Positions 9,449-20,392 of a stretch of DNA of 64,000 nt are shown here, piece by piece. This DNA is from Tritrichomonas musculus (taxonomy: Eukaryota; Parabasalia; Tritrichomonadida; Tritrichomonadidae), in assembly GCA_039105265.1 (NCBI GenBank), contig JAPFFF010000055.1, positions 434,001 through 498,000 of the forward strand, read 5' to 3'. Both the position numbers and the translations under genes were made by a program. Below the pieces are notes generated by a model. It saw only the letters and a program-made list of their open reading frames with translations, was not told the origin of the DNA and ran no database searches. How positions within the stretch are numbered: the stretch's first letter is position 1; each line of letters begins with the position of its first letter.

Positions 9449-12400
9449 TTAGATATCAATTCCAAATCCTTCATAAAAAACTGATGTTATTTCTTTGGCT
9501 GTTCTTTTGGAATATATTTTATCTTCTTTTCGACCTAATTCTTTAGATTTTATGGGTTCCCTCAAAATATTGTACAAGAAATCGATGTTTTTATATTGTT
9601 GGTATAGTGTATCATATGATGATCTATTGTTGATAAATTCACAAATCATTGTATAGATTTTGTTTTTGTTTTTGTTCTCAATTTCAATTTCATTGAGTCG
9701 TTGGTCAATCTTTTCGAGGTCATATTCATATGTCTTGAATAGTGCAATGCATAATAATGTTAAAGATTCATCAAATCCTTCGTTTGATGATCGGATTAAT
9801 AATTCAATTGGATCAAATTCTTCTTTAATATGTTCATTGTAGAAATACATGTGAGCAAGGTTGTACATCGCAATGTTATCGTTCTTTTGGTTGATTGCTT
9901 CTTTGAAATATTCATTTGCTAATCCAAGTTTAGGTTCAATTTCTTCTCCAATGCCGTTCTTATAAATGATTCCAAGGTTGTTCTTCGAGTATTCGTTATT
10001 AAATGATGATGCTTCTTTATAATATTTGATTGCTTTTATCATGTTTCTTTCAAGATATTTGCCTTCATGAAGCAAATATCCCACTGCAAAAGATGCCTGT
10101 TTATTGCCATTAAATGCAGATTGACATAGATAAAAAACACCTCTTTTGATATCCTTTTTTATATAATTGCCGAACAAAAGAAACTCTCCTATAAACAATA
10201 GTGCTTCTGGATAATTTTGATTAGCAGCGAGTGAAAAATAATGAATCGCTTTGTTTATATCACGTGAAATATATTCTCCTTTAAAATATATTACACCAAG
10301 ATTAAATAGTGCTTCTGGAATATTTTGATTAGCAGCGAGTGAATAATAATGAATCGCTTTGTTTATATCACGTGAAATATATTCTCCTCTAGCATATATT
10401 AAACCAAGATTAAATAGTGCTTCTGGATAATTTTGATTAGCAGCGAGTGAAAAATAATGAATCGCTTTGTTTATATCACGTGAAATATATTCTCCTCTAT
10501 CATATATTACACCAAGATTAAATTGTGCTCCTGGATAATTTTGATTAGCAGCGAGTGAATAATAATGAATCGCTTTGTTTATATCACGTGAAATATATTC
10601 TCCTCTAGCATATATTACACCAAGATTATATTGTGCTTTTGGATCATTTTGATTAGCAGCGAGTGAATAATAATGAATCGCTTTGTTTATATCACGTGAA
10701 ATATATTCTCCTCTAGCATATATTACACCAAGATTATATTGTGCTTTTGGATCATTTTGATTAGCAGCGAGTGAATAATAATGAATCGCTTTGTTTATAT
10801 CACGTGAAATATATTCTCCTTCAAAATATATTACACCAAGATTAAATTGTGCTTTTGGATAATTTTGATTAGCAGCGAGTGAAAAATAATGAATCGCTTT
10901 GTTTATATCACGTGAAATATATTCTCCTTCAAAATATATTAAACCAAGATTAAATTGTGCTTTTGGATAATTTTGATTAGCAGCGAGTGAAAAATAATGA
11001 ATCGCTTTGTTTATATCACGTGAAATATATTCTCCTCTAGCATATATTACACCAAGATTAAATTGTGCTTTTGGATCATTTTGATTAGCAGCGAGTGAAT
11101 AATAATGAATCGCTTTGTTTATATCACGTGAAATATATTCTCCTTCAAAATATATTAAACCAAGATTAAATTGTGCTTCTGGAATATTTTGATTAGCAGC
11201 GAGTGAAAAATAATGAATCGCTTTGTTTATATCACGTGAAATATATTCTCCTCTAGCATATATTAAACCAAGATTAAATTGTGCTTCTGGATCATTTTGA
11301 TTAGCAGCGAGTGAATAATAATGAATCGCTTTGTTTATATCACGTGAAATATATTCTCCTCTAGCATATATTACACCAAGATTAAATAGTGCTTTTGGAT
11401 CATTTTGATTAGCAGCGAGTGAAAAATAATGAATCGCTTTGTTTATATCACGTGAAATATATTTTCCTTCAAAATATATTACACCAAGATTAAATTGTGC
11501 TCCTGGATAATTTTGATTAGCAGCGAGTGAATAATAATGAATCGCTTTGTTTATATCACGTGAAATATATTCTCCTCTAGCATATATTACACCAAGATTA
11601 AATTGTGCTTCTGGATCATTTTGATTAGCAGCGAGTGAATAATAATGAATCGCTTTGTTTATATCACGTGAAATATATTTTCCTTCAAAATATATTAAAC
11701 CAAGATTAAATTGTGCTTCTGGATAATTTTGATTAGCAGCGAGTGAATAATAATGAATCGCTTTGTTTATATCACGTGAAATATATTCTCCTCTAGCATA
11801 TATTACACCAAGATTAAATTGTGCTTTTGGATAATTTTGATTAGCAGCGAGTGAATAATAATGAATCGCTTTGTTTATATCACGTGAAATATATTCTCCT
11901 CTAGCATATATTACACCAAGATTAAATAGTGCTTGTGGATAATTTTGATTAGCAGCGAGTGAAAAATAATGAATCGCTTTGTTTATATCACGTGAAATAT
12001 ATTCTCCTCTAGCATATATTACACCAAGATTATATTGTGCTTTTGGATCATTTTGATTAGCAGCGAGTGAATAATAATGAATCGCTTTGTTTATATCACG
12101 TGAAATATATTCTCCTCTAGCATATATTACACCAAGATTAAATAGTGCTTCTAGAATATTTTGATTGGCAGCGAGTGAATAATAATGAATCGCTTTGTTT
12201 ATATCACGTGAAATATATTTTCCTTCAAAATATATTAAACCAAGATTAAATTGTGCTCCTGGATAATTTTGATTAGCAGCGAGTGAATAATAATGAATCG
12301 CTTTGTTTATATCACGTGAAATATATTCTCCTCTAGCATATATTACACCAAGATTATATTGTGCTTTTGGATCATTTTGATTAGCAGCGAGTGAATAATA

Positions 12401-14230
12401 ATGAATCGCTTTGTTTATATCACGTGAAATATATTTTCCTTCAAAATATATTAAACCAAGATTAAATTGTGCTTCTGGATAATTTTGATTAGCAGCGAGT
12501 GAAAAATAATGAATCGCTTTGTTTATATCACGTGAAATATATTCTCCTCTAGCATATATTACACCAAGATTAAATAGTGCTTTTGGATCATTTTGATTAG
12601 CAGCGAGTGAATAATAATGAATCGCTTTGTTTATATCACGTGAAATATATTCTCCTCTAGCATATATTACACCAAGATTAAATAGTGCTTCTGGAATATT
12701 TTGATTAGCAGCGAGTGAATAATAATGAATCGCTTTGTTTATATCACGTGAAATATATTCTCCTCTATCATATATTACACCAAGATTATATTGTGCTTCT
12801 GGAATATTTTGATTAGCAGCGAGTGAATAATAATGAATCGCTTTGTTTATATCACGTGAAATATATTCTCCTCTATCATATATTACACCAAGATTAAATA
12901 GTTCTTCTGGATCATTTTGATTAGCAACCTGTAGATTTTTAAAAATAGAGATTAGTTGATTTATATCACACCTTTTTGCTGGATCTTTGTAAAAGCATTT
13001 CTCAAATATTCTTTTGGTTTCAGAATCGTTTGAAAGTCTGCTTAAATCATAGATTATTTCGGTATTTGAATTTTCTTGATCGATTTTTGTTTTTGGAAAT
13101 TCATCAAACAAAATGAAATGCATTATGTATCCTAATGAAAAGATGTCTGTTTTATCTGTCAAATTGTCTCCTGATTCTGCTTCTGGAGCTCGAATTTGAG
13201 CAAAATCGAAAGTTTGTTGGTCGTTCTCATTAATTACTTTATCAAAATCGATTAAAATTGCATCTTTATTAGAATTAATGATGATGTTATCGGCATGTAA
13301 ATCACGGCATATCAGTCCTTTCTCGTGAATGGACTGAACCGTATGTAAAATCTCCAAAATCATATCATATCTCTGTTTATTGGTCAGTGTTTTTGTATTA
13401 TATTCACGCAATGTTTCACCTTCAACATATTCTAGAAGAAGACATTTTTTTTTACTCTTCTCAATGTATCCAAAATACTTAACAATGTACGACCCTTGAA
13501 TTTTCAAATAATTTGATCGTTCTCGTTCAATCAATTGATTGTTTTGATTATCGTCATATGGGATTTTTAATGCGAAAATTTCTTCTGTTCTTATATAATA
13601 TACTAAATCAACAATCGCGGAACTACCTGATCCAATGTTCCTCAATTCGATGAAACTGTCTTTCGATTTAATTTCTTCTTCTTCTTCAAGGAAATTGTTC
13701 TTTGTTTTGTCATCCCTTTTATTTCTATATCTTGATTTTTGGTAACTTTTCTTGATTAAAAAGCCGCTTAATATTTTGACAATTGTCATCCAAAACTGTT
13801 TTTGTTTCGAATTTGTAATCAAAAAGTTTGATGAAAAATTCTCAATTTCTAAATTAAATATTTCTATTTTATCTTTCAATTCTGGTTTTGAATTTGAGTC
13901 ATTTTGTAAATAGTATATCTCAAATTTATGATCTAACAAGAAATTTCCTAGAATTGAGGTGTCTGATTCATTTGTTATCTGGATAATAATAAATTTGTAA
14001 TCAAAACAAGCAAAAATGTATTCGCTGTCATTCGTTTCTGAATATTTCTCAATTACGATGATCGTTGATTCTCCATTGTATTGTGTCATTTCATTAATAA
14101 ATTTATTAACATCTAAATAAAAACGAGAAACAAATCTATCAAAGATTTCCTTCAAATATTTGTTATTAATTGAAATGGGCCATTCCTTAGGTTGAATACT
14201 AAGGCTAGATAAGTTGCTTTGCATACTCAT
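9449..14230 (-). CDS. Protein kinase with a 25-unit near-identical Sel1 repeat array (copy 1)
   Basis: About 1593 residues. Order: N-terminal domain of unknown type (1-190); protein kinase domain (190-440) with glycine loop GSGSSA, FALKIP lysine, catalytic loop CRDLHADN, DFD in place of DFG, and RAPE; 25 Sel1 repeats of exactly 36 residues (442-1342); several diverged Sel1 repeats; helical C terminus. The key lysine and both catalytic aspartates are present, so activity is plausible despite DFD. Sel1 repeats are helical scaffolds for protein binding. The reading frame extends upstream to 14326 only through a TTG; the ATG at 14230 (or 14224) aligns with the start of the paralog at 25939. It differs from that paralog mainly in repeat number and repeat variants. 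Confidence 0.9.
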   Translation of the reverse strand: MSMQSNLSSLSIQPKEWPISINNKYLKEIFDRFVSRFYLDVNKFINEMTQYNGESTIIVIEKYSETNDSEYIFACFDYKFIIIQITNESDTSILGNFLLDHKFEIYYLQNDSNSKPELKDKIEIFNLEIENFSSNFLITNSKQKQFWMTIVKILSGFLIKKSYQKSRYRNKRDDKTKNNFLEEEEEIKSKDSFIELRNIGSGSSAIVDLVYYIRTEEIFALKIPYDDNQNNQLIERERSNYLKIQGSYIVKYFGYIEKSKKKCLLLEYVEGETLREYNTKTLTNKQRYDMILEILHTVQSIHEKGLICRDLHADNIIINSNKDAILIDFDKVINENDQQTFDFAQIRAPEAESGDNLTDKTDIFSLGYIMHFILFDEFPKTKIDQENSNTEIIYDLSRLSNDSETKRIFEKCFYKDPAKRCDINQLISIFKNLQVANQNDPEELFNLGVIYDRGEYISRDINKAIHYYSLAANQNIPEAQYNLGVIYDRGEYISRDINKAIHYYSLAANQNIPEALFNLGVIYARGEYISRDINKAIHYYSLAANQNDPKALFNLGVIYARGEYISRDINKAIHYFSLAANQNYPEAQFNLGLIYFEGKYISRDINKAIHYYSLAANQNDPKAQYNLGVIYARGEYISRDINKAIHYYSLAANQNYPGAQFNLGLIYFEGKYISRDINKAIHYYSLAANQNILEALFNLGVIYARGEYISRDINKAIHYYSLAANQNDPKAQYNLGVIYARGEYISRDINKAIHYFSLAANQNYPQALFNLGVIYARGEYISRDINKAIHYYSLAANQNYPKAQFNLGVIYARGEYISRDINKAIHYYSLAANQNYPEAQFNLGLIYFEGKYISRDINKAIHYYSLAANQNDPEAQFNLGVIYARGEYISRDINKAIHYYSLAANQNYPGAQFNLGVIYFEGKYISRDINKAIHYFSLAANQNDPKALFNLGVIYARGEYISRDINKAIHYYSLAANQNDPEAQFNLGLIYARGEYISRDINKAIHYFSLAANQNIPEAQFNLGLIYFEGEYISRDINKAIHYYSLAANQNDPKAQFNLGVIYARGEYISRDINKAIHYFSLAANQNYPKAQFNLGLIYFEGEYISRDINKAIHYFSLAANQNYPKAQFNLGVIYFEGEYISRDINKAIHYYSLAANQNDPKAQYNLGVIYARGEYISRDINKAIHYYSLAANQNDPKAQYNLGVIYARGEYISRDINKAIHYYSLAANQNYPGAQFNLGVIYDRGEYISRDINKAIHYFSLAANQNYPEALFNLGLIYARGEYISRDINKAIHYYSLAANQNIPEALFNLGVIYFKGEYISRDINKAIHYFSLAANQNYPEALLFIGEFLLFGNYIKKDIKRGVFYLCQSAFNGNKQASFAVGYLLHEGKYLERNMIKAIKYYKEASSFNNEYSKNNLGIIYKNGIGEEIEPKLGLANEYFKEAINQKNDNIAMYNLAHMYFYNEHIKEEFDPIELLIRSSNEGFDESLTLLCIALFKTYEYDLEKIDQRLNEIEIENKNKNKIYTMICEFINNRSSYDTLYQQYKNIDFLYNILREPIKSKELGRKEDKIYSKRTAKEITSVFYEGFGIDI
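10200..12897 (-). repeat. Tandem array of 25 x 108-bp coding repeats
   Basis: Twenty-five head-to-tail 108-bp units each encode one 36-residue Sel1 repeat. The core YISRDINKAIHY is invariant in every unit. Variation is concentrated at a few codons: V/L before IY, the pair after it (AR, DR, FE, FK), E/K, Y/F, the residue after ANQN (Y 11 times, D 9, I 5, never H) and the next variable residue (mainly K/E/G). Near identity even at silent sites points to recent expansion and ongoing homogenisation. Confidence 0.95.
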
Positions 14231-14436
14231 GTTCTTGATTAAAAATATTTTTAAATTGAGAAGATATTTGGTCAAAATTTTTATTAATTTGCCCTGATAA
14301 CTTTTAACAAAATTTATAAACTTCAAATGTTTTTGAACTATATATTAATTATATTCACATATATATTTATAACCCTATTGAAATATGGCTTAATATAGAA
14401 GAATCAATAGTCAAAAAAAGTATCTTCAATTTCATC

Positions 14437-16237
14437 AAAACCCCCTGCATTTTTGTTTTTATGAAAAAAATATATTTTAATAATAAATTTGGAAATATAT
14501 TCCAATGTGGAATAAAATATAATTTAGGACCATCTTTAATTACTGAACGAATAAAAAGATAAATATTATTATTTTTTACATAACATAAAAATCAATGTTC
14601 TCTCCTGCATGATTGATTTATATATGTGATCCATATCATTATTTTCTTTCTAATGAAAGAAAAACGAAAAATTATTATTATTATTATTATTATTATTAAT
14701 ACGATATAAGCTTATGGCCATGAGGTTTTTATGCGTTATATACTTATTAAAAAAATCATGAATGAATATTTTTTAATTTTATAATAATAATAGTTATTTT
14801 TTTATGATAAAATTGATGATTTATTGTTACAGAAATTCGTTATTTTTTATTTATAATAACGTACAAAAATACGTTTTTACATTCAAAAAAACACGTTTTT
14901 GACCACGCGAGGTCTCAATATTCTATGTGAATACGTTATAATTTGACATTTTTGAAAAATGAATATCCCAATAATTACTGAATAATATAATAATATTTAT
15001 TTATATATGACTTTATATAAGATTATTATAATATTTATTAGTTTTAATCTGCTTCAAAAAAAATAATTAAAGGATTTCCAAAAATTGCCCATTTTAAAAA
15101 ATTCGTTATTATAATATTCGTTATTTTAAAAAATAACGAGCCAAAATACGTTTTTATATTCAAAAAAACACGTTTTTGACCACGCGAGGTCTCAATATTC
15201 TATGTAAATACGTTATTATTTGACATTTTTGAAAAAGGAATATCCTAATATTTAGAGAATAATATAATAATATTTATTTATATATGACTTTATATAAGAT
15301 TATTATAATATTTATTAGTTTTAATCTGCTTCAAAAAAAATAATTGAAGTGTCTCTAAAATATTTAATTTTAAAAAAATCGTTATTTTAAAATACGTTAC
15401 CTTAGAGAATAACGAGCAAAAATACGTTTTTATATTCAAAAAAACACGTTTTTGACCACGCGAGGTCTCAATATTCTATATAAATACGTTAAAATTAATT
15501 ATTTTTAAAAGATTAATATCTTAATATTTATATTTTATATGATTATTATTATTATTAATATATGGTTTATAATATATATTATGATTTATTATGATATTAT
15601 TAATATATAAATTATTATATTTAATCGAAATTTAAGTGAAAATAAAAAACATGTAACGTATAAAAATACGTTATTTATAAAACTATATTTTTGGTATTTG
15701 ATTTTTTTTTTCATTATTTATTTATAAAAAATGGCAAAAAATAATTTCTTTACAAAGATTATTAGTTTATTAGAAAAAAAATGGTTCAAAATCTATGAAT
15801 TATCTATTTATGTAAATATGCAACAATAAAAGCTTCATTTTGTAAAAAAAATAACCCATCTAATTTATAGTTGGGTATAAATCTTATTTAGATGAGAAAA
15901 TAATACACACATTGATTAAAAAATAGAAATAAAAAAAATCATCATCACGTAACTTCATACATATTTAAGTTGACCTTGTAAAAAATTATGGGTCTTATTT
16001 ATCTAACAATTTAATTATGCTTTATCAGAAAAAAAAAAAATAAATCGTGTATCATTTATATCGCTAATATTCCATAAATATTTTCGATTAGAATAAAACT
16101 TTATATAAATATAGAAGCTTTGTAAATATTTATTATAAGTTTGTTAATGAAAAATATCAATAAAATGATGGGATTCCATATAAATAAAAACTTTTATTCT
16201 CCCGATAAAAATTGTAAACGGTTTTGGTGGGGGTTTT
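14437..16237. mobile_element. 1.8-kb non-autonomous DNA transposon with verified empty site
   Basis: The ends are AAAACCCCC and GGGGGTTTT (9-bp perfect inverted repeat), and both sides carry the 8-bp duplication ATTTCATC (14429-14436 and 16238-16245). The flanks match the region upstream of the paralog at 26213-26400, where the sequence runs straight through (CTCATCAAAATG at about 26263), giving the pre-insertion state. An 8-bp duplication fits hAT- or P-type transposition. No transposase is encoded; the interior holds the tandem repeats at 14834-15540, an (ATT)n tract near 14670, and AT-rich DNA. Confidence 0.75.
14834..15540. repeat. Three tandem copies of a ~276-bp satellite-like unit
   Basis: The block GACCACGCGAGGTCTCAATA begins at 14901, 15178 and 15453, a period of 277 and 275 bp. 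It is preceded each time by AATACGTTTTTA(C/T)ATTCAAA and followed by GAATACGTTA-like sequence, with shared AT-rich spacer. The third copy is incomplete. The G+C-rich core contains a small inverted repeat (GACC...GGTC) and is the best-conserved part. The array lies wholly inside the element at 14437-16237. Confidence 0.85.
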
Positions 16238-16500
16238 ATTTCATCAAAATTTTTTAGACTAATATTCTGGAAATGGTTATTCTCTTAATAAATGAATGGG
16301 ATATCTATTATTAAAATATTCAATCTTCATATAGTTATCCTAAAAACATTCTATAATAATATACAGAAATTGTTGTGATTTCATTGGTTCAAATATCATG
16401 ATTCATGAGTGTTTCCATCACTTCTGTTAGTCAAATTCATTTGCTTTGTTTATGTAAAAATATTATTTTTATCAGAAAATAAAGGATAAAAATTTTAGTC

Positions 16501-18660
16501 TACATATCTTCAACAGAACAAAATGAAGATCTTATAAAATATACCAAGCTTAGCAAAATTGGCAAAGGATCATTTGGAGAAGTTTATCGAGTTAAAGACA
16601 AGGAAACAGGTCAAATGTATGTAGCCAAAATCTCTCTTACGGAAGTAAACAACAATTCACAGGCAGAAATGCTAAACATTTCATGCGAAGTTAACATCAA
16701 TGCAAGTTTTGATCATCCTACCGTTTTAAAATTCATCAAATATAGTTCCAATAATTTTGAGAATAAACGAAAACCAGTAATTATTACAGAATGCGCCGTC
16801 AATGGTTCCTTGTCACAAATCATTGAACTAGAACGTCGTTCAGTAGCACCTTTTTTATGGAATGATACAAAAAAAATTAATTAATATTTACAGAAATGCC
16901 TCAGGGATGAGTTATCTTCAAGCAAACAAAATTATTCACAGTGGCATCAAGACAGATAACATATTAATGGATGACAAGCTTCATAGCGACAAATCAATGA
17001 CATTTCAAACAGAATCTGGTGATGTCTATGCATTTTCTATGATTTTGTACGAGCTTTTGGCCAATGAAATTCTTTTCAAAGAACTGACTTTTCAACAACT
17101 TTTTGATAAAGTTTTTAACCGAAAACCTCCATCTTTTAATTCGATAATAGATAAAGCATACAAAAATCTCATTGAAAGATGTTGGTCTCAAGATCCAAAA
17201 GACAGACCAACATTTGCTCAAATAGTTTACGAACTTGAAAACAATCATGATTTTGTAGCACAATTGATTGATGAAGGCGGTTTTTTGGATTACGTTGAAT
17301 TTGTAAATGAATATGAGAAATGCTTCAAAGAAAAGAAAAATATTCAAATTGAAGATTTCATCAAAATCAATCAAGCCAAACATTTAAGAAAATTGATATT
17401 CGTCACTACATAGAAGAGCAACAAAATGGTTCTTTTTCAGTCGCTTGTTTAAGCAAGAAAAGCTTTATCCAATTGATGATCTTCGAATATTTTCTTTGTA
17501 AGCAAAAATTCTTTTTAAAGAAAGCAATTATAAAGAATCTCTGAAATAGTTTGAAATATGAGCGAAAGAAGGTGATCCTTATTTAATGTATAAATATGCA
17601 TTAATGCTCCTATATGGTTTAAGAGGAAATAAAAGCATCGATGATGCTATGCTTTATTTTAATTCATCAGAGAGTAAAAGCTTTCGTAAAAGTAAATTGT
17701 GCCTAGCAACATTATCAATATATTTATCATTTAGTATATAATATATAAAAGCATAATGATATCATATTTCTTGTATAATGATAGAGTTTTCCATTCTAGA
17801 ATTAAATAAATTAAAAACAAATTATCCCATACAATTATATTGATATAGTTTGTTATAAATTATCTTCAGTAGGTCTTTCAAAAAAATCGATTTTTTATTT
17901 TACAATTTTTTTTTTTTTTTTAAAAAAAAAAAAAAGTGTCACCACCAGGTATGCCTTTCGGGAGTCCCGGGTAAACTCGGATAATTAAACGGTCTTCCTC
18001 GAAATTATTCCTCGAACTTTTTTCGAGAAAAAGATTTTACTCTAACGTTTATTTTTTTTAGTTCACATTTTTTTACTCGGGTAAATTTTCACTTTTTTAC
18101 CCGAAAAACTCGAGTATTAAATCAACAGAAAAATAATAAAAAAATATGCTTTATACATATTCAAAATGAATCATTTTGCTGGAAATAGTGGTTTATTATA
18201 TGATTTTTTTAAATAAATGTTAGATATAGCTTTATAATCAATAACAAAAAAATCTTTAATACTAAAATAAAGTATTCAAAAGTGTAAGAAAAATAATAAA
18301 AAAAATGAGAATTTTTTTTCGAACTTGAAACCTCGGGTATCCTCGAGATTTCCTCGGAAATTGAATACTTCGGGCAAATCGGGATCGAGGATGGCCGAGT
18401 AAAACGGTTATTTTACTCGGGTTTACTCGGGTAAACCGAGCACGGGAGTCTCCTCGATCCCGAAATTATTTTCGGGGAGACTACTCTTACCCGTCCTCGA
18501 AAAGCATACCTGGTCACCACTTTTTATTACGCTGCTACTTTTTATAAACTACTGTATATGAAAATAATGAAACATTTTAGAATCTTCCAACAGAAACACA
18601 AAACTTCATAATAAGGCAAATCATCAAAAATAATAAAGAAAATGATGAATCCAAACAGGA
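16501..18660 (+). pseudogene. Plus-strand kinase-Sel1 family pseudogene, interrupted by a MITE
   Basis: Coding similarity begins at about 16522 (NEDLIKYTKLSKIGKGSFGEV), with no ATG before the kinase glycine loop. It continues through AKISL and the hinge (PVIITECAVNGSLSQII), shifts frame near 16865, then shows IIHSGIKTDNILMD. HRD aspartate and DFG segment are gone, joining directly to GDVYAFSMILYELLAN and the kinase end (RCWSQDPKDRPTFAQIV). A weak Sel1 tail follows (about 17570-17740). The family's C-terminal piece (TETQNFIIRQIIKNNKEN) reappears at 18565-18660, beyond the MITE at 17946. Several stops and shifts make this a pseudogene. Confidence 0.8.
17946..18512. mobile_element. hAT-like MITE inside a pseudogene
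   Basis: Perfect 9-bp terminal inverted repeats CAGGTATGC / GCATACCTG are flanked by an exact 8-bp direct repeat GTCACCAC (17938-17945 and 18513-18520). CAG-type ends plus 8-bp duplications are the signature of hAT transposons. Subterminal regions carry many copies of CTCGG/CCGAG and CCCGGGTAAA-like motifs, typical transposase-binding arrays. At 567 bp with no ORF it is non-autonomous. It lies next to a T-run/A-run at about 17908-17935. Confidence 0.88.
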
Positions 18661-18781
18661 ATTTTTCTTGACACTCTAAGAATATAATCTAGTTAATTAG
18701 CAAAACAATAGTTTACACAATATTTAAAAGTTGGAATGATTTAAAAACGATTTACTTTAATAATCCTTTATGAACAAGCAG

Positions 18782-18786
<5 letters not shown>

Positions 18787-18819
<33 letters not shown>
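18787..18819. repeat. Uninterrupted 33-base poly(T)
   Basis: Thirty-three consecutive T, immediately followed by CCAAAGCGTCATATAAGACG. Similar long T runs occur at 35760-35799 (40 bases), 49482-49501 and 37372-37389, all in pseudogene-rich or intergenic DNA. No gene product can be assigned; length may vary between assemblies. Confidence 0.9.
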
Positions 18820-19389
18820 CCAAAGCGTCATATAAGACGCTAACTCAACTCTTTCATAAATAATAGTGAAACCTCATAAAATCATGTTATACAACTTTAA
18901 AGCTTATCAGTCAGAGCGATAATAAATTGTGTCAAAATTATTATAAAAAAAATAAAATAAAAAAATTCTTGTTTTTCCGTATAAAGAACATCAATCATTG
19001 AAATAAGTAGTTAATGCATTTCGTATGAGCATGTATTTATAATGTATCATAATTAAAACAATTGAGAATAAATATGCATCTTGAAAAATTAAAAAAACAA
19101 TAAAGCATTTATAAAAAACGAACGTTTATTTTTACACATATCTCAAAAATCGTATTTTTTACACATTTCTGAAATTACGTTATAATATAATATATATTTT
19201 TAACTTAAATATATTTTAAAAAGCTATCATGATCGTTTTTGAAAAAAACTGAAAACTGAGTTGATTATAATATGTTAATACACAGAGCAGCAATTGAATG
19301 GAATATTTTAATAAAACAAACGTTTATCTTTAATAAAATTCGAAAAACTGCCTTGATTTTTGGTATTTAGGGTAATTCTATTATTTGTT

Positions 19390-19710
19390 GGAAAATAATT
19401 CAATTTCTTCAAAATTATTCATCAAGGCTTTAAATTCATCCTGATATAAACAATTTATTTAAAGACAGCACTTGAGTATCTTTTAATTCCATAAGAACTT
19501 TCTTCAGTGTAAATGATACTTTGGATTCATCATTATCTTTATTATATTTTATGATTTGTCATATTATGAAGTTTTGTGTTTCTGTTGGAAAATTCCAAAA
19601 TGTTTCATCATCTTGATATATTAATAATGCTGCAAGGAAAAATTCACTTTTACGAATTCAACGTAATCTAAAAAGTCATCTTCATCAATTAATGGCCATT
19701 ATAAACCATA
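19390..19710 (-). pseudogene. C-terminal remnant of a kinase-Sel1 family gene
   Basis: Read on the minus strand, this stretch encodes pieces such as LIDEDDFLDYVEFVK, FFLAALLIYQDDETFWNFP and NKDNDESKVSFTLKKVLMEL, broken by stops. They match the tail of the plus-strand pseudogene at 17270-18660, so 19532-19612 and 18566-18652 form an inverted pair of about 85 bp. A relative of the kinase-Sel1 3' flank lies just beyond (19280-19335), in the correct orientation for a minus-strand gene. The flanking DNA from 19710 to 20392 is AT-rich with no recognisable gene. Confidence 0.6.
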
Positions 19711-20392
19711 TTTTTTATGCTTATACAAAAATATATAAACGCAGAAGAATATTTCATATTTTGATTATTTGCCAAAAAAGTGCCATTGAAAATTACATTT
19801 AACTTTTTGAATAACAAAAAAAAATTATATTGATAATTTTTTTTAAATATCTCTAGTTTAATTAAACATTACTCTGTTTATTCATAAAATATTTAATGTA
19901 TCGATTGAGGTATGACTGAAAGTAATGTTTTTATTAATCAAAATACTTTGGCTATTCCAATAATCAGACAATTATTAGATAAGATGAAAAGCACATAAAT
20001 ATACTTTGAATTTCTGCTTCTAAGTTTTTATTGTTCTTTGTATTGTTTGAATTTGATGTGTAAACCATCACAAGATATTCAAAAAAAGATAAATTTCTGA
20101 GCTTCCACTTTTGGTCCAAAAGAATTGATAATCTTTTCAGTTTCGGTTTATATTAGAAAAGAATTTTGTCAGGATTATTAATAAAAGATAGAAAACTTGA
20201 ATTTATAGATGATCATGCCTCTATTTTTATTTTATATAATATACTAGAAAGTTCCCTACCATTTATATTCACCTATTTTTGACTTTTTACGGTGGCAAAA
20301 AATACTGTAGTTGATAATCTACATTTTTTTATTCAATTTTTCGATAAAAAATATTTGAATAGATTGCATTTTCAAATATTAATATCTAAATA

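Noticed and set aside
10200-12897. Regular 108-bp repeats suggesting a CRISPR-like or satellite array
   Set aside because: The repeats are one continuous open reading frame of 36-residue Sel1 units with no spacers, so they are protein-coding.
14231-14326. N-terminal extension of kinase-Sel1 copy 1
   Set aside because: It begins with TTG, not ATG, has no counterpart in the paralog, and the paralog's start aligns with the ATG at 14230/14224.
18566-19612. Inverted pair of about 85 bp taken as a foldback transposon
   Set aside because: Both arms encode the same C-terminal family segment in opposite orientation, so they are two paralogous pseudogene pieces.
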